Below are positions 21,258 through 32,420 of a stretch of 64,000 bases of DNA, piece by piece; position 1 is the stretch's first letter; each line of letters opens with the position of its first letter. Source of the DNA: Bactericera cockerelli (Eukaryota; Arthropoda; Insecta; Hemiptera; Triozidae). Below the pieces are notes generated by a model that was not told where the DNA came from, did not search any database, and saw only the letters and a program-made list of their open reading frames with translations. The position numbers and the translations under genes are program-made. The DNA is taken from the NCBI GenBank assembly GCA_024516035.1, contig CM044963.1:17894914-17958913 (forward strand), written 5' to 3'.

Positions 21258-21487
21258 TACAGGGTGTCCATTTTTTTGTTGTTGAAAAATTCAGAATCAA
21301 TTCTAGGAGACATTCTAAGAGTCAAATAATCTCAGATCATTTTGCGAAAAATGCCGTTGAACAGAGATATGAACAGAATAATAACTCAGTTTTGAAAGTA
21401 AATAGGTATACAAAATGTTACGTATTAGGACAAAATCTCACATACACAATTTGGACAGACGTAAATAAAACTGGATCACCCTGTATA
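21258..21487. mobile_element. Small MITE bounded by TACAGGGTG / CACCCTGTA
   Basis: Starts TACAGGGTGTCCATTTT and ends TGGATCACCCTGTATA about 230 bp later. The termini match those of the foldback elements; the interior is non-coding. Confidence 0.55.
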
Positions 21488-21550
21488 TGAATCAGTATGG
21501 ACATACATACAATTATCTTGAGGAGGACTGAAGGAATGTGGTTCTTTGTA

Positions 21551-21803
21551 TACAGGGTGGTGCAAAAAATGGACCAAAAACACCAGGAATAGCCATCATC
21601 ACGAGAATTCGAATTGAAATGGACTTGTAACCTGGAGGTCGGTGGTTCCCAAGTTAAACAAATATTTAGTAAAGCTAGTTTGAATAGTTGTGATATCAAG
21701 ATTTTGATCAACACAAGTATGATAACTCAACAAATTCTATTAGTTATAGAGAAAAGGTGAACAATTTCAGTTCTGAGATCGTACGTTGACACCACCCTGT
21801 ATA
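21551..21803. mobile_element. Second small TACAGGGTG-bounded MITE with a SINE C fragment inside
   Basis: Starts TACAGGGTGGTGCAAAAA and ends CACCACCCTGTATATA. A SINE C piece (about 21625-21735) lies inside it. Confidence 0.5.
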
Positions 21804-22523
21804 TATAATTGAGTATATTGTTTCAATAATATAATTGTACATTGAATTGAGTATATCATGTGTCCAAAAATTTCACAACTATACGAGCATTAGTTCCTGA
21901 GATAAATCAAAGTACATATTTCAGCTCGCAAATTGTATGTAGATACCCTGTATATACAATTGAGTATGTATATAGTTTTAATAGTCCTCTGTATAATGTT
22001 GTGTACTTGATATAAAATGCAGAATAATACGTACCAATGGCCAGGTGGCTGGTTTCAGGATGACACAAAATTGTACCACCTTTTTATCCCTTCAAAATAC
22101 GAAATTTACGTAATATGTTGATTGTTTTGTTCAAGTACTATTTATCACCTATCAAAATCGTCTTCAAAACCAATTTGTTTCTAAATTTTAAACAAATGTC
22201 AACTTGTTTAATATATAGGTGGGTACAATGTATTTGATTTTTAGATAGTTAGGTAACTGGGTACAAATATAATGAGGCATTCAGCTAGTGGGTCTGTATC
22301 TAATTTCAGGCAAATGCTCAGTTTCGCTGTTCAGAGAGGTAACGTTGCCTCAGTGCTGAGCACACTGCCTCGGAAAGATGTCCTTGGAGAAGTGTTTTAT
22401 GTATTGTGAAAATATATATGTTTTATTTAATTGAAAATGTTTGAAAATATATAAAATGATCCAAAAAGAACTTCAACTACTTCATCCAGTATATCGGTTT
22501 GTGCGTTCAACATTTATAACTAT

Positions 22524-22837
22524 GTATGTATGTATGTATGTACGAATTTCTTTGTGGTGAAGCACACGGCCTCTTCACAATTTTTGTGGGTAGCGCAGCA
22601 TTACTAAGAGCCTCCTTTACATTTCGAATTATTCTATTACATTAATTTCTTTTTACTCTGGTAATGCCGCCACTGGTCGTTACTCATACAAGTAACTACT
22701 CATTTTTCCTCACGAGGTATGAGTGGACCCCGAACATCCAAGTACAGAGCAGAAAAAATCCTCCCCCGCCGGGAATCGAACCCAGGTCACCATGTGTGCA
22801 ATGCCTAGCGCGCTAACTCGCTCTGCCACAGTGACTA
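22524..22837 (-). mobile_element. SINE family B with 15-bp target duplication
   Basis: Full head and body on the reverse strand. AACATTTATAACTAT lies on both sides (22509-22523 and 22838-22852), the signature of retrotransposition. Confidence 0.85.
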
Positions 22838-23854
22838 AACATTTATAACTATATATACAGTAATAATGTATATACAGTATGTTTCAGAAAAGGTGGCCAC
22901 CCCCTCGTAACTTTTGAACGCGACGGAATTTTTCAATTCTGTAAAGTCCTAGGTATAGAAAGTGCCCTATGGCCCATCCTGTGGTCATATTTATTTTTGG
23001 CCCCGGTCGGCCCTTCCGGCTTTTAGGCCATACTTTTTCATTTTTCTCGCGAATTTTAAATGGAATGCTATATTTTTTATTCCTGTTAATTAAAGTCCAA
23101 GTTAGGCTGAGTATAATGAGCTTTTAAAATTTTCAAAAACCTTATCAGGGGCGGAGCTAGTAGGGTGCAAGTTTCAAGATTGTTACACCCTGTATTTCAG
23201 CGTTAGTTAGATTTTTTAGTACTTTTTTTATGTTCATAGGTTCAAAATATTGTTTTACACCATATGAAATCAAAAAAAGTAAAAATATTCTTGTTTACTT
23301 CTAATCAGGGTCATAGTAAGGTTTTTGTAAAAGTACTTTTTTTCTCACGTCAATTTTTCCGTAAATTAATGGTGTTCTCGAAATTGGCATTTTTAGAGGT
23401 GAAAGTCTGCAGTGACATATGTTTTTTATGCTTGAAATCGAAATAAAACTTAACGCAGAAGCGATTAAGATCATAAAAAAAGCCATTTAACCTGCTAGTT
23501 TTTTCACGACAGTGTCCGGTAAAGTGGGTGAATTTCGTATTGGATTTTTTTGTTGTTGAGGAAACACAATTGGCATAGAAAAAAAAATAATACCTAATAA
23601 AGGAATAATACTTCAATAGACATAACTAAATGCGAAATTAAATGAAAATTATTTCTTCTAAATCAGTGCCGGATATTTTTTTTTTTTTTTTTTTTTTTTT
23701 TTCTCTTTTTTTTCACTTTTCAAAGTTCAACTTGTATCAAAAATAATTATCGGATAATGCTGCTTCTAAAGTCGGCCTAGGGGTCCCCTCTTGAGACAAT
23801 TTTAGTTGGTAAGTTGGTAAAATCTGTAGAAAACACATTGTCAATAATTCTGGA

Positions 23855-24090
23855 GTCAGTCCGATGGCGGGCGCTTTGAATGCAACGATTCTTGTAGGAT
23901 CACCGAAGTTAAGCAACGTCCAGCGAGGAGAAGACTTCGTGATGCTGGCATTCCGGCCTAACCCAGGCTGGGTGAGATAAATGTGTTTAGGAGGTTGGTG
24001 AGTTTCTTGCGAATGGAATGTAACACCCCCGTTATGATATGACCATGCAGTTGAAACGCGATATTAAACCCAAATTTTTTAAAAAAAATC
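23855..24090 (+). mobile_element. 5S-headed SINE in the loop of a foldback element
   Basis: ATCACCGAAGTTAAGCAACG is close to the 5S box A region; AACCCAGGCTGGGTGAG, TGCGAATGG and a C-rich end follow. It lies between the two arms of the 22871-25095 element. Confidence 0.7.
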
Positions 24091-24226
24091 ATACTGGTGT
24101 TGCTAGTAATGAATACCAGGTCTCTAAATAAAAATCTAATTATCTCGAAATTTAAGAGAAAAAAATACAAGGTCAAGTACCAAACTCTTGAGGGTGAAAA
24201 TTAAACCAATTCAATTATTTTAAAGA

Positions 24227-24231
<5 letters not shown>

Positions 24232-24281
<50 letters not shown>
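24232..24281 (+). repeat. (GA)n microsatellite in a foldback loop
   Basis: About 25 GA units next to the inner edge of the right arm. Confidence 0.95.
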
Positions 24282-24286
<5 letters not shown>

Positions 24287-25111
24287 AAATTATCCGGCAC
24301 TGATTACTGATTTAGAAGAAATAATCTTCATTTAATTTCGCATTTAGTTATGTTAATTGAAGTATTATTCCCTTATTAGGTATTGTTTATTTTCTATGCC
24401 AATTGTGTTTCCTCAACAACAAAAAAATCCAATACGAAATTCACCCACTTTACCGGACACTATCGTGAAAAAACTAGCAGGTTAAATGGCTTTTTTTATG
24501 ATCTTAATCGCTTCTGCGTTAAGTTTTCTTTCGATTTCAAGCATAAAAAACATATGTCACTGCAGACTTTCACCTCTAAAAATGCCAATTTCGAGAACAC
24601 CATTAATTTACGGAAAAATTGACGTGAGAAAAAAAGTACTTTTACAAAAACCTTACTATGACCCTGATTAGAAGTAAACAAGAATATTTTTTTGATTTCA
24701 TATGGTGTAAAACAATATTTTGAACCTATGAACATAAAAAAAGTACTAAAAAATCTAACTAACGCTGAAATACAGGGTGTAACAATCTTGAAACTTGCAC
24801 CCTACTAGCTCCGCCCCTGATAAGGTTTTTGAAAATTTTAAAAGCTCATTATACTCAGCCTAACTTGGACTTTAATTAACAGGAATAGAAAATATAGCAT
24901 TCCATTTAAAATTCGCGAGAAAAATGAAAAAGTATGGCCTAAAAGCCGGAAGGGCCGACCGGGGCCAAAAAATAAATATGACCACAGGATGGGCCATAGG
25001 GCACTTCCTATACCTAGGACTTTACAGAATTGAAAAATTCCGTCGCGTTCAAAAGTTACGAGGGGGTGGCCACCTTTTCTGAAACATACTGTATAATAAT
25101 CTATTTATACA

Positions 25112-26765
25112 TACAGGGTGTCCCACCAAACTTGGACACCTCAAATTACTCGGCCCCTGAACGAGTTTTTGAAAATAAAAAAATCTAGGGTACATGTGCT
25201 AATTATGCGGTTTCAGTTATGAAATTTTTTTTATACAGGGTGGTTCAAAAGTCAGAAATTGAGGTGTCAACTTTCGATTTTTAAATGGATCGACCTGAAT
25301 TTTTTTTGATAATTTTACTTCTAAATGATTCTTGAGTACTTTTTTAAACAAAAATATTACATACAGGGTGGTTTTTTTTCGACCAATTTTTTTTCTAAAT
25401 CTTGAATAACTCAAGTTCGGTTAATTTTTTCGATAACAAGATGAGAATGTGTTTGTGTAATGAATACACGCACTTTCAATTGGCATCAAAAAATTTTATA
25501 CAGGGTGGTTCACAAGTGAAATAATGACTTGATTTTTTTTAAAACCGAGTTTTTTTAACTTTTTATTTAGAATTAATAATTCCCGTCTAATTTTGCACAT
25601 TTTTCGTTAGTCATATCGAAAAACAAAACTAAAGTGTTGTACAGGGTGAGACATAATTTTTTTGTAACACCCTGTATATGGGCAGTCAGAGAGACGCAAA
25701 ATTAAATATAAAGACTAAATATGCAAGAAAAACTTTGATTTTTAATTAAACTAAAAAGTTATGGTGTTTTAACTAATATTGTCGCATGGACCACCCTGTA
25801 GATATTTTCTTAAACTATCATGTAGGTACTCTAAGTTGTATAAAATTCAACGAACACTTCGAATCATGTGGGAAAAACAAGTAAAAAACACGAATTTGAA
25901 GCCATTTTCAATTGGGTGTCCACACTGAATGATTTTAAAACTTGAAATAAAAAGTAGGTAGGTGTAGACACAAAGTTGAGCATGGCTTTTTGAATTCATT
26001 TTTTTTCTTTCAGATTTGGACTCCTCGTTGAATTTTAGACAGTTTCGACTACCCATATGATGGTTTAAGAAAATATCTACAGGGTGGTCCATGCGACAAT
26101 ATTAGTTAAAACACCATAACTTTTTAATTTAATTAAAAATCAAAGTTTTTCTTGCATATTTAGTCTTTATATTTAATTTTGCGTCTCTTTGACTGCCCAT
26201 ATACAGGGTGTTACAAAAAAATTATGTCTCACCCTGTACAACACTTTAGTTTTGTTTTTCGATATGACTAACGAAAAATGTGTAAAATTAGACAAGAATT
26301 ATTAATACTAAATAAAAAATTAAAAAAACTCGGTTTTAAAAAAATCAAGTCATTATTTCACTTGTGAACCACCCTGTATAAAAATTTTTGATGCCAATTG
26401 AAAGTGTGTGTTAACATTACACAAACACATTCTCTTCTTGTTATCGAAAAAATTAACCGAACTTGAGTTATTCAAGATTTAGAAAAAAAATTGGTCGAAA
26501 AAAAACCACCCTGTATGTAATATTTTTGTTTAAAAAGTACTAAGGAATCATTTAGAAGTAAAATTATCAAATAAAATTCAGGTCGATCCATTTAAAAATA
26601 GAAAGTTGACACCTCAATTTCTGACTTTTGAACCACCCTGTAAAAAAAAAAATTCATAACTGAAATCGCATAATTAGCACATGTACCCTAGATTTTTTTA
26701 TTTTTCAAAAACTCTTTCAGGGGCCGAGTAATTTGAGGTGTCCAAGTTTGGTGGGACACCCTGTA
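25112..26765. mobile_element. Foldback element made of repeated TACAGGGTG modules
   Basis: The two halves are near-perfect inverted copies around a short centre near 25935. The motif TACAGGGTG occurs on the left arm at 25112, 25234, 25362, 25499 and 25640, spaced 122-141 bp, then as CACCCTGTA at about 25664 and 25792; the right arm mirrors this. Every module starts with the same motif and differs afterwards. No coding sequence seen. It starts only 17 bp after the neighbouring foldback ends. Confidence 0.8.
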
Positions 26766-26769
26766 TACC

Positions 26770-27290
26770 ATCCAGTCCGATTCGAGCTCTTAGTCCTGAA
26801 ACAGACTCTTTAGGAAGAGATAGCGACCGATCCAATCCTAAATCTATAGTTTAAGATAAGATTACACAATGATTTACATTAGAAGTAGCTATTACATATT
26901 GTATATTGTACACACAGTGTTGCAAGTGCGGATACTCGTATAGTTATACTCGTATATAAAATAATTGAAATATATAAAAGCTATGAAAGTCTAAAAAGTC
27001 CCTTTACTCCAGCGTTGAAAAAGGTCTGTATTTCATGGGTAACATTTTTAATTTTTTACGACATAATGTAAGATGAGAAGTGACTGTATCGGGTTATTTT
27101 CGCCCTATGCCAAAAAAAAAAAATATAAAATATGTAAGATGTAAGATGTGAAACACAAGTGACTTACTTATATGGCCAAATTTTAAAAAAAGATTAAGGG
27201 CAGAATTAATAGACGTTTTTGTAATACCTCTGTGGCGCAAAGTCACGGATTGCTTATTGTGTAAGATAGGGAAAATCGACACTTAACAAC
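26770..27290. other. No gene seen
   Basis: Includes a weak match (26980-27050) to the repeat at 32290-32420. No convincing ORF. Confidence 0.45.
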
Positions 27291-27294
27291 GACT

Positions 27295-27640
27295 TAAGTT
27301 ATTGATGTTGTTTATTAATTCCGCCCTAAATATCTAGTATCACTTAACAGCTGATAATTTTCCGCTAAAGGGCGTGATTTATCCCCCTAGCTCACAGATC
27401 AAGGCGTCTGACTGGTAATCCAGTGTTCGAGAGTTCAAAACCTAGCCAGGACACGTCGAGTTATCGTCCCATTTGGGATCTGACCACATAATAATACATA
27501 CGTCTTAGGCTTACTGCTGGAATAATGGGAATGATTAGTCCTAATTGGGCAGTATAAATAAGGCGCTATTATTATTATTATTGGATTGAGCTGTTTAGGT
27601 TTAGATTAATTTTATCCTTTTCATAATTCGGACATGAACT
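27295..27640. mobile_element. MITE M copy carrying SINE D
   Basis: CACTTAACAGCTGATAATTT and GCTAAAGGGCGTGAT on the left, TCCTTTTCATAATTCGGAC on the right, SINE D in the middle. Confidence 0.4.
27385..27580 (+). mobile_element. tRNA-headed SINE family D inside a MITE M copy
   Basis: Head CCTAGCTCACAGATCAAGGC, TCTGACTGGTAATCCAG, B-box GAGAGTTCAAAACC; body CCATTTGGGATCTGACCACA, GGCTTACTGCTGGAATAATG and CCTAATTGGGCAGTATAAAT, ending in ATT repeats. MITE M sequence lies on both sides. Confidence 0.65.
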
Positions 27641-27927
27641 ATGAAAAGCTAAAAACTGAATTGAATTCCACCCTAGAACCTCAAGAGTCTGACAGAATAA
27701 GCGCCGGACTCAGACGGATTGACGGCAGAAAACCAGCTAACATTCCGATCTTCAGAAAGACAAGCCAGGCCAATCTTCATTCGACGAGTCTTAAGAAATC
27801 CTGCCAATCTTGAGAGTCGACACAAATTGCTTCATCTATGGCCGGGACACATCAAAGGAAAAATTGTTTCCAGGACAAGCAATTTGCTGTCATTCTTGCA
27901 GCATGCTCTAGAATGGGGACTAATTGG

Positions 27928-28003
27928 TCGTGTATATATGGACTATATGCTCGTGTATATATAGACGATATATGCTATTGTATATATGGACGATATGCCC
28001 GTC
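27928..28003 (+). repeat. Three imperfect copies of a TGTATATATGGAC unit
   Basis: TCGTGTATATATGGACTATA, TCGTGTATATATAGACGATA and TTGTATATATGGACGATA, about 28 bp apart. Confidence 0.6.
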
Positions 28004-28164
28004 ATGTTAACTCGCCGCAGCTCGTTTCAAGATCTCGGACTAGTGGCAGGAGAGGGTTGTCCGGTGAACTTTATAGTAACCACTTCTCATTTCCTATCAG
28101 TAGACGTAAACTACATTCAAATGAAATAGACAAAAAAAAAAAAAAAATAGCTCTTTATGGCTAA

Positions 28165-28308
28165 TGCCGGGTCCACACTAAGCGAACATTGTTAGAACAA
28201 TGTTCGCTAACAATGTTATTTCAAACAAGTCGTAAAAACATTTTCTAATGCCGGGTCCACACTGCGAACATTGTTAGCTAACAATGTTCGCTTAGTGTGG
28301 ACCCGGCA
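28165..28308. mobile_element. 144-bp MITE with 3-bp TAA duplication
   Basis: Ends TGCCGGGTCCACACTAAGCG and its exact inverse form terminal repeats of about 30 bp. TAA flanks both sides (28162-28164 and 28309-28311), a PIF/Harbinger-type target. A second direct copy of the end motif at about 28246 suggests one element inside another. Confidence 0.7.
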
Positions 28309-28419
28309 TAAGTTATTTTTGTTATTATGTCACTATTCCTAGTGGGCAGCATCGACATTACGAGAACACTAATGCATTATAATATCCAATCAACCATCAT
28401 TTTACAATGTCAATCTCAT

Positions 28420-28565
28420 AATGCCACCACTGATAATTGCCAACTCTTCAAATACCCCAATTGTCCTCACGAGGCTAGGGTAGGCCCCAACATCGAAAGT
28501 ACAGAGTCAAAAAATTGAGTAACAAGAGGAGAGGGAGAGAGGAAGGTACACAATTAGGAGGATAG
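28420..28565 (-). mobile_element. SINE family B-type body fragment, reverse strand
   Basis: TGTCCTCACGAGGCTAGGGT, ATTGAGTAACAAGAGGAGAG and GATAGATAAAGTAGAG mirror the 2180-2325 copy; the B variant shares its CT-rich 5' part. Confidence 0.45.
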
Positions 28566-28905
28566 ATAAAGTAGAGTATTGGCCAATAATATTAAAGAAA
28601 ATCATGCTTGAGACATTGCTTAGACGGTGTTTTCTATTCTTAAATACAGCTCTTAAGAGTCGATGTGTGTGAAGTTTTCCCTCATAATGGACTGCGCAAT
28701 CTTACAATCAACTTGTGGCGAAGGTTTTCCGGCATTCGATCCGCGATTGAACTTTGAAGCACATGAGAAAATTAGAATCGTAATGAACGCAGGCGAAATG
28801 ACCTTCCAGTGAATCGAAGACAGGTCGGATGATATTGCAGGCTAAAAAGAGTCCTTGGATTGTGTTGCATTCGCGATGGAACCGACAGGGTCCGCCAATT
28901 AATGT

Positions 28906-29119
28906 GCACTGGTGGTCAAGTGGTTAACGCGCTAGTCTGGTAATCCAGGTGGCGTAAGGGTCCGTTGGTTTGAATCCCATCCAGTGCATCAATTTTTCCT
29001 CATTAATTTGAGTTTGTGACCACATAATAATAAGACTCTGAGGGTTAGGTGGTAGAAATTTCTTTAAGCATTAACCTCGCCTGGTGGTTACCTTCCACTA
29101 AAGAGTGTTATTATTATTA
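28906..29119 (+). mobile_element. tRNA-headed SINE family A, full-length copy
   Basis: 82-nt head with acceptor-like stem GCACTGG ... CCAGTGC (28906-28987), A box GTGGTCAAGTGG and B box GGTTTGAATCC. Body: TTTGTGACCACATAATAATA, GAGGGTTAGGTGGTAGAAA and CTCGCCTGGTGGTTACC, ending AAAGAGTGTTATTATTATT. The head resembles a tRNA-Thr type (tentative). Confidence 0.75.
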
Positions 29120-29149
29120 GGAGATCGTCCATATAATAAGTTCATGGCT

Positions 29150-29415
29150 AGCGTCAATGGAGCTTTTTGAATGCAGCGCTTCTTGCAGGATTACCAAAGT
29201 TAAGCAAGTCCAGCGGCGAGGGGAAGACTCCGTTGTGTTGGCATTCCGGCCCAACCCAGGCTGGGTGAGGTTTTTTTTTTTTTTTTGGGGGGGGGGGGGG
29301 CATTGGGCAAAACAACCCATACAGCCATGGGTGAGGTTATTGGGGGTAGCAGGTTTGTGAGTTTCCTGTGATCACCATGCATGTAGTTGAAAGCGGCGTT
29401 AAGCCCAAAAAAGTT
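29150..29415 (+). mobile_element. 5S-headed SINE with internal T/G runs
   Basis: GATTACCAAAGTTAAGCAAG then CCCAACCCAGGCTGGGTGAG. T and G homopolymers (29271-29300) interrupt a second GGGTGAGGTTA; the end is AAAGCGGCGTTAAGCCC. Confidence 0.65.
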
Positions 29416-29461
29416 CATATAGGTATCATTTTTTCCCTCTGAGAAAAAAAAGGTCTTTTTT

Positions 29462-29640
29462 TTCACCTTGGCCTTGCGGTAGCATGCTCGACTTGCACTC
29501 CAAGTGATGGGTTCAAAACCTGGCGGGGGGGAATTTTTCCATTCCGGATATCAGGATACTTTCGATATCAGGGTCTATAACCTTAGCTTCGTGAGGACAA
29601 TCAGGGTAGTTTTGTAGAGTTTAGAAAAAGGCCATAAATA
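29462..29640 (+). mobile_element. tRNA-headed SINE, single copy here
   Basis: Head CCTTGGCCTTGCGGTAGCA, GACTTGCACTCCAAG, B-box GGGTTCAAAACCTGG; downstream TCGATATCAGGGTCTATAAC and TTCGTGAGGACAAT recall the B-family body. Confidence 0.4.
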
Positions 29641-30089
29641 CCTTGTACACAGTGACTTTATACAGTATTCGACTTTGGTCCAAATCATCGACAGACCCAG
29701 TATACGATATCTCGAGAACAAGACATCATTGACAATAGTCCTGTCCCGCTCGGCATAAACTAGGCTTGTATGTGGACCGAGGTTTGTCCTCTTAGCAACA
29801 TTATCTATGTGTATGTTATGTATGTATGCAAATTACCCATATATGTATCGCCGTATACCTATGTGTATAGGTTACCTTTGTATATATGAATATTACATAT
29901 GCATGTATTCAGATTACCTATGCAAATACGTGTATTACCTATGTATGTAGCTGAACTTATACCACAGCCTTAATTATCAAGCCTATACACAGCTTTTCTG
30001 AGCACAGGGTGCCCAGAAAATGCAGGTACAGTAAAGACAATAAAGGGTTCCCATTGGAGCAGAGTTGGACACTCATTAACTCGGAGCAG
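29640..30089. other. TATGTATG-rich unassigned DNA
   Basis: 29800-29960 has irregular repeats of TACCTATG/TATGTATG. No gene. Confidence 0.45.
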
Positions 30090-30295
30090 TTTAATTGAAG
30101 GTTGGGTGAAAGAGATTACCATTGGCAATAAAACCCCCCCGTCCTGTCTACCTCAAGTTACGACGTTAAAACCAAATAGAATCAATGGACATGAAAGGAG
30201 CCTGTGGACATTGGATTGGTCGTCCATATAATCCTCTCACCACCGTGATTTAGGTATCTGTCCCTATCTCACGGACATGGAATTATTATTATGAA
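30090..30295 (+). mobile_element. SINE family F tail without head
   Basis: CGTCCTGTCTACCTCAAG, GACATGAAAGGAGCCTGTGG and TCCTCTCACCACCGTGATTT, ending CATGGAATTATTATTATG. 5' truncated. Confidence 0.6.
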
Positions 30296-30451
30296 TGCGG
30301 CCGTTTACAAGAGAATCAATCAAGATTGACTTACCCATGATTCCTCGCTCGATAGCATACAGGGTTGGAGGGAGACACTGCAGGAGAAGCGACACAAACG
30401 TCAAGTGTACCAGGTGAGCCATGATTATCTGAGAACAGAAAGAGGAAGAAC

Positions 30452-30753
30452 ATGGTATAAAATAATAAAAAAATGTATCTTTTTGTGTTATTATATCACA
30501 ATTATAGTGGGTAGCGCAGAATTATAGGACTTTTTCATACCTTTAATATCCGAAATATCTTGTTTTTGCTTATAATTCCGCCACTGGTCCCTGCTAAAAT
30601 TAAAGCAGCTATTCATTTTTTCTCACGAGGTATGAGTGGACCCCGAACACCCAAGAACAGAGCAGAATAAATCCTGCCCCACAGGGGATCGAACCCAGGT
30701 CATCGTGCGTTCAATGCCTAGAGCGCTAACTCACTCTGCCACGGTGACTACTC
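30452..30753 (-). mobile_element. SINE family B with 8-bp flanking repeat
   Basis: Body and head on the reverse strand (GGGGATCGAACCCAGGTC on +). GGAAGAAC flanks it (30444-30451 and 30754-30761). Confidence 0.75.
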
Positions 30754-30834
30754 GGAAGAACTTATTGTAAATCCATAGGTAGACTAAAGGCTGAATTATT
30801 AATGTTTTAGCACATTTAGGGGGTAATAATAATA

Positions 30835-30990
30835 ATATCGTCTTATTTATGCTGCCCGATTAGGACTATTAAAGTCCCATTATTCCAGCAGTAAGCCCAA
30901 GACATATTATTATTATGTGGTAAAAATCCCAAATGGGAAGATAACATGTCCCGGCTGGGTTTCGAACCCACGACGATAATTTCAATAACG
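30835..30990 (-). mobile_element. SINE family D, reverse strand
   Basis: ATTCCAGCAGTAAGCCCAAG, TGTGGTAAAAATCCCAAATG and the B-box side GGGTTTCGAACCCACGA. The 5' head is incomplete. Confidence 0.65.
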
Positions 30991-31036
30991 TAGTCCTCAG
31001 TCATGAAAATATGACCGCCAAAATCAAAGGCTCTTC

Positions 31037-31735
31037 GGACACATGTAAATTCCCCCGGTTTTTTGAAAGGTTCGTATTTCCGGTTGTAAATTCCCCCGGT
31101 AAAATATTTGATTACCTGAGGGTTACATGGTAAACTCCCCCGATTCTGTACGTACAGGTATAAAATTGTATGTTGTAGGTATGTAGGCAATCTTTTTTTC
31201 CTTATATGCATAGTTTTCAATTAATGAACCGAGGCATGGCCTACATAGTATTTTACCTAACCCTACTATAAACCGAAGGCATGGCCTTCGTTGTATTTTA
31301 CCTAACCCTGCTATAAACCCAAGGCATGGCCTTCATTGTATTTTACCTAACCCTACTATAAACCCAAGGCATGGCCTTCATTGTATTTTACCTAACCCTG
31401 CTATAAACCCAAGGCATGGCCTTCATTGTATTTTACCTAACCCTACTATAAACCCAAGGCATGGCCTTCATTGTATTTTACCTAACCCTACTATAAACCC
31501 AAGGCATGGCCTTCATTGTATTTTACCTAACCCTACTATACACCCAAGGCATATCGAAACTTGATTACAAATATTCAATAAACTGACATTTTTGTTATTT
31601 TTTTTTAGGTTGACCATCGGGGGAATTTACATTATACCTTTTTTTTGCAATCGGGGGAATTTTCATGTACCTTTTTAAGTCCCAAATTTGCAATCGGGGG
31701 AGTTTGTATGAAAGCGGGGGAATTTACAATCGCCC
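31037..31735. mobile_element. Element with iterated GGGGGAATTTACA ends and 8-bp target duplication
   Basis: GGCTCTTC flanks it on both sides (31029-31036 and 31736-31743). GTAAATTCCCCCGG or variants occur near the left end at 31045, 31084 and 31130; the inverse CGGGGGAATTTAC or variants near the right end at about 31618, 31652, 31694 and 31713. The middle is a 45-bp tandem array. It interrupts DNA just after a SINE D copy. Iterated inverted ends plus an 8-bp duplication suggest a foldback/hAT/P-like non-autonomous element. Confidence 0.6.
31231..31556. repeat. 45-bp tandem array, about seven units
   Basis: Unit: AAGGCATGGCCTTCATTG, TATTTTACCTAACCC, TACTATAAACCC. Starts recur every 45 bp with few differences. 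It forms the core of the 31037-31735 element. Confidence 0.9.
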
Positions 31736-32164
31736 GGCTCTTCTTCTCAAATTCTGAGAGCTATCCTCATAAACCTCTTTATTATTATTATTATTATAAG
31801 AGATTTCACTTTATTGATATACACACATTATACCTACTACACGTAAAATAAAATAAAGATATAACAAAGATGATGGTAATAAAGGCTTTTACTACCGTCA
31901 TCTATGTTATTATTATTATTATTATTATACTGAGCATAACATAATTACCAGTCCCCGCATGTACACACGCATGAATAATAATAATATATTATACTGTTAT
32001 AGAGATATTAGTCACTGCTAGGTCCAGGAGAAAGGCCGAAGCTAGGAGAGGCCTCATCAGAATTAGGAATTTAAAATAAAAAATTACTTGAAGAATGTTA
32101 AGATTTCAGTGACAATGTTAAGACTGAGGGTGTAGAAAAAATATTGTTAACAAATTGAAGAATT

Positions 32165-32290
32165 TATACAGGATTTTTCGGCGCTGTACTTGGATGTTCG
32201 GGATCGACTCATACCTCGTGAGGAAAAATGAATAGCTGCTTTAAAGAGAATAGCGACCAGTTGCGGAGTAATGGGCAAAAATAATATATT
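32165..32290 (+). mobile_element. SINE family B body fragment
   Basis: GCTGTACTTGGATGTTCGGG, CTCATACCTCGTGAGGAAAA and GCGACCAGTTGCGGAGTAAT; no head. Confidence 0.6.
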
Positions 32291-32420
32291 AGAATAGAAT
32301 AGAATATACCTTGTTTATACTGCCGAGGTAAGACTGAAAAGTCCCTTTACTCCAGCAGTCAAACAGGTCTTATATATTTTATGGGATAAATATTTTACGT
32401 ATTAATAACATACAAAAAAA
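32290..32420 (-). repeat. Dispersed repeat shared with 47145-47275
   Basis: GAATAGAATATACCTTGTTT, GAGGTAAGACTGAAAAGTCC, CCAGCAGTCAAACAGGTC and TTATGGGATAAATATTTTAC. A weaker match is at about 26980-27050. Probably a retroelement tail; strand assumed from the TTTAT-rich left end. Confidence 0.5.

Larger units (their letters stand above)
22871..25095. mobile_element. Foldback element with arms of about 820 bp and TACAGTATG ends
   Basis: Left arm from 22871 (TATACAGTATGTTTCAG) to about 23685; right arm from about 24285 to 25095 as its inverted copy, ending GAAACATACTGTATA. The arms contain a CACCCTGTA motif near 23187 and its mirror near 24770. Both arms run into low-complexity DNA (T-run at 23675-23701, GA repeat at 24232-24281). 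The loop holds a 5S-derived SINE (23855-24090). Open reading in the arms is mirrored on both strands and not evidence of genes. Confidence 0.8.

Noticed and set aside
23264..24735. 60-88-codon frames in the 22871-25095 arms
   Set aside because: Inverted-repeat duplicates in AT-rich DNA with Lys/Phe-rich composition.
27719..28164. 81- and 108-codon frames
   Set aside because: Overlap in different frames and run into simple TATATGGAC repeats; no motif.
28906..28987. Possible functional tRNA gene (acceptor stem pairs)
   Set aside because: It is the head of a dispersed repeat with a conserved body; several copies with the same body exist in the window.
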